Of a stretch of DNA of 64,000 bases, positions 1 through 8,200 are shown piece after piece. Numbering within the stretch: position 1 is the first letter of the stretch; each line of letters begins with the position of its first letter. The translations under genes were made by a program, and so were the position numbers. The stretch is taken from the NCBI GenBank assembly GCA_963729815.1, contig CAVSPU010000002.1, positions 496,001 through 560,000 on the forward strand, written 5' to 3'. The notes under the pieces were generated by a model that was not told the origin of the DNA, did no database searches, and saw nothing but the letters and a program-made list of their open reading frames with translations. This DNA is from DAHUXN01 sp963729815. Lineage in GTDB: Bacteria; Acidobacteriota; Terriglobia; Acidiferrales; UBA7541.

Positions 1-1
1 A

Positions 2-1447
2 GGCCCAGAGCTTGTCACCGTGAGGGAATTCAACCGCAAGAATCAGTCAGACGGCATCGGCTTCGAGCAGAAGCGGACTTTCGGGCACAGAGTGTTCGGA
101 ATAATGCCGACGCTGCGGCTACCTCGCGCCATTGAGCCAAGCCACATCCTCATCATGGGCGATACGGGAACTGGCAAGAGCACCCTTATCCGAAGAATCT
201 TGTTGCAGATTGAAGAGCGCGGCGAGACGGCCATCGTCTATGACCCGGCACTCGATTACACGCCGGAGTTCTACTTGCCTGAGCGTGGCGACGCGATCCT
301 GAATCCGCTGGATGCCCGGATGCCCTATTGGAGTCCCGGCGAAGAGTTGAGGCACGACGCCGAGGCGCTGACCTTAGCTGCATCCCTTTTCCCCGACCGC
401 CACAACGAAAATCCGTTCTTTGTCGAAGGTCCGAGAAAAATCTTCGCGCATCTTCTGACGTTCAGGCCGACGCCTGAGGAGATGGCTTGGTGGATGTGCC
501 ATGAGGAAGAAATCGACCGGAGGGTGAAAGCCAGCGAGTACGCCGCGCTGATCGACCGGCAGGCACCGGCGCAGCGAAGCGGCGTGCTGGCGTCCCTGAA
601 CATGATCGCCGACACGCTGAAACTGCTTCCCTCGGAAAAAGAGACGACGGCGCGATGGAGCGCGGCAGAGTGGTCGAAACAGAGGAAGGGCTGGCTCTTC
701 CTAACGAGCACACCGGAAACGCGCAAGCGCCTCATACCGCTGACGAGCTTATGGCTCGATACGCTTGTGCTGCGCCTCATGAATCAAGGACCGGCGAATC
801 AGGGACAGACCAGCCCGCGCAAAGTCTGGTTCGTTTTGGACGAACTCGCGAGCTTGCAGCGGTTGCCGCAACTGCATACAGCCATTACCGAAAATCGCAA
901 GTCGAATAACCCGGTTGTGCTCGCCTTCCAGGGGCGGAGCCAGCTTGAGACGCGCTACGGGCATGAAGCCGAAGCCATGCTGTCGCAGCCCGCGACGAAA
1001 ATCTTCTTACGCACCAGCGAATGCCGCGCAGCGGAATGGATATCGAAAACCATTGGCGAAGTTGAAATCGAGAGGCTCCGCGAAAGCCGTTCGAGCGGAC
1101 AGCTTGGACGGCAGCGGAACACCAAGAGCTACAACCTGGAACGTCAGGTTGAGCCGCTTGTAATGGCCTCAGAGATCAGCGGGCTTGCCGACCTGCGTGG
1201 GTATCTCAAGAAGGGAAATCTTGTCGTGCGGATGAACTTCCCATTCGTTGAACTTCCGGCTAAACAACCGAAGTACATTGAACGGCCCATCAAGAAGTGG
1301 GCCGAAATACCGCCAAAATCAGCAGTGGCAATCGGAGCGACTGAAACCAACGAGCAGCAACTCGCGCCGCAGGAAATCGCGAAGGCTCAGGACCATCACT
1401 TGGGCCAAACCGTGTCGGCACCGACACAAGAGCACTTCTTCGAATAA
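2..1447 (+). CDS. Type IV secretion coupling protein (TraD/TrwB/VirD4-like ATPase), 5' partial
   Basis: This is a conjugative coupling protein, the hexameric inner-membrane ATPase that brings the relaxase-DNA complex to a type IV secretion channel. Numbering from the GTG at 20, a Walker A motif GDTGTGKST lies at residues 47-55 and a Walker B WFVLDELASL at 270-279, followed by the family-typical stretch on competing targets (QLHTAITENRK). The reading frame is open from base 2 to the GTG at 20, and no N-terminal membrane segments are present. The gene therefore most likely begins left of the window, and position 20 is not the real start. The stop lies 8 bases before the relaxase ATG, as expected for a TraD-TraI/TrwB-TrwC pair. 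The family call is firm; the plasmid or ICE type is not determined. Confidence 0.88.
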   Translation, partial: GPELVTVREFNRKNQSDGIGFEQKRTFGHRVFGIMPTLRLPRAIEPSHILIMGDTGTGKSTLIRRILLQIEERGETAIVYDPALDYTPEFYLPERGDAILNPLDARMPYWSPGEELRHDAEALTLAASLFPDRHNENPFFVEGPRKIFAHLLTFRPTPEEMAWWMCHEEEIDRRVKASEYAALIDRQAPAQRSGVLASLNMIADTLKLLPSEKETTARWSAAEWSKQRKGWLFLTSTPETRKRLIPLTSLWLDTLVLRLMNQGPANQGQTSPRKVWFVLDELASLQRLPQLHTAITENRKSNNPVVLAFQGRSQLETRYGHEAEAMLSQPATKIFLRTSECRAAEWISKTIGEVEIERLRESRSSGQLGRQRNTKSYNLERQVEPLVMASEISGLADLRGYLKKGNLVVRMNFPFVELPAKQPKYIERPIKKWAEIPPKSAVAIGATETNEQQLAPQEIAKAQDHHLGQTVSAPTQEHFFE

Positions 1448-1455
1448 GTGACCAC

Positions 1456-4227
1456 ATGCTGACCATCTCGAATCCGCTGAGCGCGAGCCAAGCCCAGGCG
1501 TATCACGCGGAAGAGTTCTCGAACGCACGCGAGAACTACTACACGCAAGACGATCAGATACGCGGCGAATGGCACGGAAGGCTCGCCGGACAATGGGGAT
1601 TACGAGGACAACTGAGCGAGGAACACTTCCAACGGCTCTCGGAAGGGCAGCATCCGGTCACGGGTGAGCAGCTTGTCCGCCACAAAGCGGCACGGGAATA
1701 CGTGAACGAACACGGCCAGAAGATACGAACGATGGAGCACCGCGCAGGTTGGGATGCGACATTCTCCGCGCCGAAGAGCGTGTCACTGACTGCGCTTGTG
1801 GGGGGAGACGAACGGGTGCGCGCAGCACATCAAGAAAGCGTGGCCGTCGCCCTGGACGAACTGGAGCGATACGTTCAGGCCCGCATCGGCGGAAACCTCC
1901 CGCCAGAAACAACCGGCAAATGGGTAGCGGCGAAGTTCCAGCATGACAGCGCAAGGCCCGTTGACGGCTACGCCGCTCCGCAATTGCATACACACGTAGT
2001 TTTCTTCAATCTCACCGAAACCGAGGATGGAGAAACCTACGCCCTACAGCCACGAGAACTCTACAAGACGCAGCAGTATGCGACTGCGGTATACCGGTCT
2101 GAATTGGCCGTGCGGCTCAAGGAACTAGGATACGAAGTTGAACGCGGCAAGAGCAGCCAGCCGGAAATCAAGGGCTATAGCGAAGAGTACCTCGCGGCAT
2201 CGAGTCCGCGCCGCCAGCAGATCGAAGAGCATCTGGCGAAAGAGAATCAGAGAGGAGCCGACGCCGCGCAAATCGCAGCGCACAAAACGCGCCAACCAAA
2301 GCTCGACCTCTCACACGAAGAAGTGCAACTGCGCCACCGGCAAATGGCCGAAGCATTCGGGAACCAGCCGGAACGAGTGATAGCGGCAGCCATGGAGAGA
2401 GCACGGCGGATTGAGCCAGAAGCTCCCCACACGACGGCACGGTCTGCGGTTACATTCTCGAAAGACAGGAATCTGGAGCGGGAAGCTGTAGTTGAGGAAC
2501 GCGAGCTATTACGGGATGCACTGCGACGTTCGATGGGAGAAACGGCACTCAGTGAGGTTAAGTTCGAGTTCGAAAAACGCGTCGATGCCGGTGAGTTCAT
2601 CGAGGTAGAGAAGAGAGCAAGCGCACCAGACCGAAGCTTCACAACCCAAGAGATGATTGATTACGAACGGGACACAATCCAGATCATGCGCGAGGGGCAG
2701 GACAAGCACTCAGCCGTTGTCAGCGCCAGCACACGAAGGACAATCGAGAAGGACCATACTCATCTGAGCGAGAGCCAGCATGCGGCAGTACAGGAAATCC
2801 TAGCAAGCCGGGATCAGGTCACGGCGCTGGAAGGGGTTGCCGGGTCAGGCAAGACAACTTCCCTCACGGCAATCCGCGAAGCCGCAGAACGAGAGGGGTA
2901 CACAGTTGGAGGCTTTGCTCCAACATCGCGGGCCGCGCAGAAGCTCGCCGAGGCCGGAATCGAATCGAGCACGTTGCAAGAGCATCTTGTGCAGCGCAAG
3001 GGACCACAGGGAGAACAGATGCGTCTCTACGTTCTAGACGAATCGAGCTTAGCAAGCACGAGGCAGATGAATGAGTTTCTTCACCGGCTCGGCGAGAACG
3101 ACCGTGTACTGCTTGTTGGCGACACGCGGCAGCATCAGGCCGTCGAAGCGGGCACCCCGTATCAGCAGCTACAGGTAGCGGGAATCCAAACGGCGCGGCT
3201 TGACGAGATTGTGCGACAGAAGGCCCCGGCACTCAAGGAAGTAGTGGAGCAGCTTTCACGAGGCCAAGTGAGAGAAGCAATCCAGAATCTGGACTCACAG
3301 GGACGCGTGCATGAGATCGTGGACCGCGACGAGCGACTGAGAGAAATCGCAACTGAATATGCGAAACACCCGCGTGGGACCTTAGTCGTCTCGCCCGACA
3401 ATCAATCACGAATGGAAATCAACCAGATCATCCGCAGGGAAATGCAAACGCGAGGGCAACTGAACCACAGAGAGCAGCGGCTGAGAGTTTTAGTAGCCCG
3501 TCAAGGAATCACCGGCGCGGATCGGCAGTGGGCCGAGCAATACAAGCCGGATGACGTGGTGCGCTACACGAAAGGCAGCAAGGCAGTCGGCATCAAGCCA
3601 GGAGAATATGCCCGCGTCGAACGCGCCAATGAGAAGGAGAATCTCGTGGTGGTGAAACGCGAGAATGGCGAACAGGTGAGTTACGATCCGCGCCGGTTGC
3701 ATGGCGTGACGCTTTACAAAGAAACCGAGCGCAGCTTCTCCGAGGGAGACCGCGTGCAGTTCACGGCTCCAAATCGTCGGCAGCACATCGCCAATCGCGA
3801 GCTAGGCACCATCGGGCACATCGACGCGCGTGGCAATCTCCAAATCCGCCTCGATTCAGGCTGCACGGTCGCGTTCAACGTCGAAGAGAATCCGCATCTC
3901 GACCACGGGTACGCGGTGACAAGCCACAGCAGCCAAGGACAAACCGCCGACCGTGTGTTGGTGCATGTGGACACGGAACGCGCAGGAGAAAAACTCATCA
4001 ATCGGCGCTTGGCATACGTGGCTGTGTCGCGTGGCCGCTACGATGTACAGCTCTACACAAACGATAAGGGCGATCTGGCCGAACAGCTCTCGCGCGACGC
4101 ATCGCATCGATCCGCGATGGAACGCAGCCGTCAATCCGCACCACTAGCCCGGAGGACAAATTCATCTTCCGTACAAAGCCAGTCGCAAGAGCACACACAG
4201 ACTGCCGGTCACAGCATCAGTAGATAG
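1456..4227 (+). CDS. MobF-family conjugative relaxase/helicase (TrwC/TraI-like)
   Basis: The protein nicks oriT, stays covalently bound to the transferred strand and unwinds DNA. The N-terminal TrwC relaxase domain (about 1-290) carries tyrosines at 16 and 28-29 (ENYYTQDDQ), matching the MobF catalytic tyrosine pair. The metal-binding histidines are H163, H178 and H180 (PQLHTHVVFFN). The C-terminal half is a RecD/TraA-type superfamily 1 helicase with Walker A GVAGSGKTT near 459-467, motif II YVLDESSLAS near 525, and the UvrD_C-like motif TSHSSQGQT near 821. At 923 residues it resembles TrwC more than the much longer F-plasmid TraI. It lies directly behind the coupling protein and is probably co-transcribed. 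No oriT is recognisable in the window; it may lie upstream. Confidence 0.93.
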   Translation: MLTISNPLSASQAQAYHAEEFSNARENYYTQDDQIRGEWHGRLAGQWGLRGQLSEEHFQRLSEGQHPVTGEQLVRHKAAREYVNEHGQKIRTMEHRAGWDATFSAPKSVSLTALVGGDERVRAAHQESVAVALDELERYVQARIGGNLPPETTGKWVAAKFQHDSARPVDGYAAPQLHTHVVFFNLTETEDGETYALQPRELYKTQQYATAVYRSELAVRLKELGYEVERGKSSQPEIKGYSEEYLAASSPRRQQIEEHLAKENQRGADAAQIAAHKTRQPKLDLSHEEVQLRHRQMAEAFGNQPERVIAAAMERARRIEPEAPHTTARSAVTFSKDRNLEREAVVEERELLRDALRRSMGETALSEVKFEFEKRVDAGEFIEVEKRASAPDRSFTTQEMIDYERDTIQIMREGQDKHSAVVSASTRRTIEKDHTHLSESQHAAVQEILASRDQVTALEGVAGSGKTTSLTAIREAAEREGYTVGGFAPTSRAAQKLAEAGIESSTLQEHLVQRKGPQGEQMRLYVLDESSLASTRQMNEFLHRLGENDRVLLVGDTRQHQAVEAGTPYQQLQVAGIQTARLDEIVRQKAPALKEVVEQLSRGQVREAIQNLDSQGRVHEIVDRDERLREIATEYAKHPRGTLVVSPDNQSRMEINQIIRREMQTRGQLNHREQRLRVLVARQGITGADRQWAEQYKPDDVVRYTKGSKAVGIKPGEYARVERANEKENLVVVKRENGEQVSYDPRRLHGVTLYKETERSFSEGDRVQFTAPNRRQHIANRELGTIGHIDARGNLQIRLDSGCTVAFNVEENPHLDHGYAVTSHSSQGQTADRVLVHVDTERAGEKLINRRLAYVAVSRGRYDVQLYTNDKGDLAEQLSRDASHRSAMERSRQSAPLARRTNSSSVQSQSQEHTQTAGHSISR

Positions 4228-4273
4228 GTCCGAGGTGCCCACGCATGACCGATTCGCTCAGCCAAATCCTCTG

Positions 4274-4289
4274 TAGTACTTACGTACTA
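4274..4289. repeat. Short inverted repeat downstream of the relaxase gene
   Basis: The arms TAGTAC and GTACTA flank a 4-base centre TTAC. The repeat lies 47 bases after the relaxase stop and just upstream of a promoter-like sequence. It could be a weak terminator or an operator for the following gene. No T-run follows, so an operator is at least as likely. Confidence 0.4.
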
Positions 4290-4304
4290 GACCATTATTC
4301 CCTC

Positions 4305-4333
4305 TTGACAGACTTAACGTCCAAGTGTACAAG
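4305..4333 (+). promoter_or_regulatory. Candidate sigma-70 promoter for the exported RHS cassette
   Basis: A perfect -35 TTGACA (4305-4310) is followed after 17 bases by TACAAG (4328-4333), which matches the -10 consensus at four of six positions. Transcription would begin near 4340, about 24 bases before the proposed ATG at 4364. This suggests that the RHS cassette has its own promoter, separate from the transfer genes. Confidence 0.5.
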
Positions 4334-4363
4334 CTGCCCTAATTCTGCATGTGGGGGTGCCCG

Positions 4364-5164
4364 ATGCGTATCAGGCGACTTGGCCCGCTTTTCGTTGCCA
4401 GTCTCTTATTCTCCGTAACCGCCATTCACGCTCAATCTCCGACGCCGACAACGCCTACGCGAGACCCGCAGGCTGTAAGCGTGCTGGTCCGTTGTTTAGC
4501 CGCTGCGGGCGGCACCCAAGCCATCACGGCAATACAAGATTTTACAGGAGCTGGAAACATTACGTATTACTCGGCCGGGGAACAGACGCAGGGGAGTGTG
4601 ACCGTGCGGGGACGCGGCCTCACTCAGTTTCGTGTGGATGCTACACTCCAAGATGGTGTGCATTCTTGGATTGTCAGCAAGGGTGCGGCATTCCAAAAAA
4701 CCCCGGACGGAAGCACCTCGCCGCTGCCTTCTCAGAACGCGGTCAAACCGGCGATCGCAACATTTCCTTTGCCATATCTCCTGGCTGTCCTGCAAGACAC
4801 GTCTATCAGCATTTCATACGGCGGCCTTGTCACCCATGACGGTGCTCAGCTCTACGATATCGTTGTGCAAAAGACACTGTCCCAAAGCGCGGACCCGCTG
4901 AATACGGTTGGCAATACAACGAAAGCACATTTCTTTATCGACCCCAATTCACTCCTCATTCAAAGCGTTCAGGACATGGCATACCGAAAGGACGGCGGGC
5001 CGGGTGGAAGTTCCCACGAAATTCAGTTCACTAGCTATCAGGCAGTAAATGGCGTGTTGGTTCCTTTTTCGACCACCGAGTTCATTGCTGGTCAGGAGAC
5101 AGCGGCGATCCAGCTAAACCAAGTGAGTTTCAACAACGGTTTGACGGATTCTGATTTTGAGTGA
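4364..5164 (+). CDS. Secreted hypothetical protein, LolA/LolB-like fold suspected
   Basis: I do not recognise a named family. From the ATG at 4364 (G-rich Shine-Dalgarno-like stretch just upstream) the protein starts with a clear signal peptide, with basic residues MRIRR, a hydrophobic core and a cut after HAQ. An in-frame ATG at 4349 would add five residues before the basic region and is less likely. The mature part opens with a helix of the type seen in lipoprotein-sorting proteins (VSVLVRCLAAAGGTQAITAIQD). Alternating strands follow and end in a surface-like tail. The overall plan (exported, about 240 mature residues, beta-rich, phrases such as FIDPNSLLIQSVQDM) resembles LolA-like outer-membrane carrier domains. 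Its end overlaps the first possible start of the RHS frame, so the two are probably co-expressed. A role in RHS export or folding is only inferred. Confidence 0.6.
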   Translation: MRIRRLGPLFVASLLFSVTAIHAQSPTPTTPTRDPQAVSVLVRCLAAAGGTQAITAIQDFTGAGNITYYSAGEQTQGSVTVRGRGLTQFRVDATLQDGVHSWIVSKGAAFQKTPDGSTSPLPSQNAVKPAIATFPLPYLLAVLQDTSISISYGGLVTHDGAQLYDIVVQKTLSQSADPLNTVGNTTKAHFFIDPNSLLIQSVQDMAYRKDGGPGGSSHEIQFTSYQAVNGVLVPFSTTEFIAGQETAAIQLNQVSFNNGLTDSDFE

Positions 5165-5226
5165 CATTGGTCTTTTATGCTCGGACGGGCTGCGGTTGGA
5201 TTGCTCTTAGCATGGAGGTACGGTGG

Positions 5227-8200
5227 ATGGACAGCGAGGGAATGTTGCGACGGAAATTAACGTTGATCCTAAAGAAACTTCGCTTCTTGGTGGGAGCGCT
5301 ATGCCTCCTCATGGCCGCCGGTGGGACAGCTCACGCGCAGAGCTACGGAACGGCAAGCGGGATGCCCCCATTCGTGGCTCCAGAACCCGTAGAGTTGGGA
5401 TTTGCAGACGTTTCCAATGGCAATCTCCACATGGAAATCTCATTGGGGTCGTACCCACAGAGAGCCAGCAAGCAACCACTCGATGTCAAGCTCGTGTATG
5501 ACAGCAACTCCATTTGGACAATAGTGTGTGGCTCGTTGAGTTGCAGTTGGTGGTCTCCCTATCAGACCACTTCCGTGTGGAGACTCTCAACCGCGCTCGT
5601 AACTGAACTCGCTGGGATCAACTGTGGTTCGAATGGCGCCTGCCCCGAGGCTGTGTACCAGGACCAGTGGGGCACGAGCCACTATTTTCCGCTGCAGGAC
5701 AATACTTGCCCGAACGTCGCACTCGCATATGCATCGGATTCTTCAGGCTACCAGGTAAATTGGTGTCAGAATAAGGTCTATGCTCCGGACGGCACGCTTG
5801 TCGATTCGGCAGGTCAAGCCTACGAAGACACAAACGGAAACTTTCTTTCCGTCGGAGCTAACCAGACAACTGACACTCTCGGTCGAACGATGCCGAACGG
5901 AGGATCGGGAAGCACTTGTGGTGCCGGAGGAGTTGGGACGCAGACTTGCCAACTCCCAAACTCGCAGGGTAGTGTTTCGACCTACACGATCACGACGACC
6001 ACGATTCCAATACAGACAGAGTTTGGGCAGTCCGGCGTGGGCGAGTTTGCTGGCTCGTTAATAGTCCCGCAGAGCATTGCCTTACCAGATGGAACTAGCT
6101 ACCAGTTCAAATATGACTGCGACTCCAGTAAAGGAAACTCCGCTTGCGGCTCTCCAAGCGGGCAAAACGGGTATTATGGCTTGCTAACGAGCGTGACTTT
6201 GCCAACAGGTGGGACTGTCTCGTATGGATACACGATGTTCAGCGATTCATACAGCAACAAATCGAGGTGGCTCGATTCGAAGACGTCAGATGGCACGTGG
6301 TCTTACTCGCCTCAGGTGATTTCGACATGCAGTTCGACGCAAGTGGGCTGCCAGCAAAAGGTGACGGTCACAAAGCCGAGCGGCGATTATATGGTCTACA
6401 CGTTCACCTTGAATAATGGCGCTTGGCCGGTGCAGATTCAATCCTACGGCGGCGGTAATCTTCTTTCGACCGTCACAAATACTTATGATTTTTCGAATGC
6501 CTGCCCGTTCTCTGGATGTTACGGGAATTCCTACATTCGCTTGTTAACGTCTCAAACCAGTGTCTCTGCACCGAGTGGTAGCATCACGAAGCAGACGCAG
6601 TACGCGTACGACAGCCCGCAAACGGGGAACATCACGAAACTCTCGGAATGGCGCTACTATCCAGGTACATCGCCAAACTTCCCGTCAAATCCTGACCGGG
6701 CGACCTATACTACCTATCTTTCGACAGGCACGAATGATATTGACCGGCCACTGAGCGTGGCGGTTGCCAATAGTAACAGCGCCACTGTCTCGGACACTAC
6801 TTACATATACGACTCGTACTCTGGTTCCTGCCCCGGTGGTGGGCTGGACTCCGTAACAGGCGTCAGCAATCACGATGACACGAATTTCGGGTCTGGTTAT
6901 ACCACGCGTGGCAACCCGACGCAGATTCAGCAGTGGGTCAGCGGATCGACGTACCTGACCACGACGTATTGCTACGACACAACGGGTAACGTCACGGAAA
7001 CAATCGACTCTGCAGGTAATGTCATGGGATATGGGTACACGGACAGTTTCTATAACGATACCGGCAATCCGCCGGAAACCTATTCACCGACAAAGCCAAC
7101 AAACGCCTATGTTACGAGCGTTACTGAACCGATTATCGGAACCGCCCATTTTGGTTACTACTATGGCAGCGGAAAACAAGCGCTTTCTACGGACCAGAAT
7201 AGTGCGACGACGTACACACATTCCATGGACCCGTTCAACCGCCCCACCGAAACTGCATCGCCTATTGGCTGGAGTTTGCAGACATACCCCTCGTCGACTG
7301 AAAACGACGCGTACAGAGCCGTCGGTGATACGAGCCCATCAACCGGGTGTAGTAGCTGTCAGCACCAGCAAAGCTTCCTCGATTCTTGGGGTCGCGAAAC
7401 CGAGCAGACATTGGCGAACAGCCCGAATGGAGCGATTAACGTAAGCGCAAATTATGATGGCAATGATCGCCTTATCAGTGAGAGCCATCCTTACACGACC
7501 ACATCGGATCCAAACTACGTCTTTGAAAACTACCTCTATGATGGTCTAGACCGTCAAATTCAAACGACGCATCCAGACAATTCTTATTCCAAAGTTATCT
7601 ATGGTGCGCTTATCGGGCAGGCCGGGGGGCTGACATCTCAACAGGGCTCACCGACCACATATGGCACTGGCTACCCTGTCCTCATGATGGACGAGGAAGG
7701 CAAAGAGAAACAAGAGTGGCTCGACGGCTTCGGGAGAGTCATAGAAGTAGATGAACCGAGCCCCGGAAATGGACAAAGCGTCGGCTCAGTGACAATAGGT
7801 GGCACAGAGCAGTCCTACACCTACGAGAAATGCGTCCATCAGGTTGAAGGCGGAGACTGCCTGCAATGGCAACAGATAACTGTATACGATAGCGGAACAG
7901 TGTCGATCACAGTCGATAGTTTCACAGAATCTGCGAGCTACGGCGAGACCAGTACTGATGCTTCCATTGCTTCAGCCTTGGCCAACGCTTTCAATTCCGC
8001 CCAGAATTCGCCTGTGACTGCGTCGGCCAACGGCGGCGTCGTATCGCTGACGTCAAAGGCTTCTGGGACAGGAACGAACTACGCTCTTTCCGCGACGTCT
8101 GCTACGAGCCAGAGAACATACTTCAGCGGACCTTCGTTTACACCTACACCTTCAGGAAGCACATTGACGAGCGATCTAGGCTTTGGGTCACTTTCGGCAC

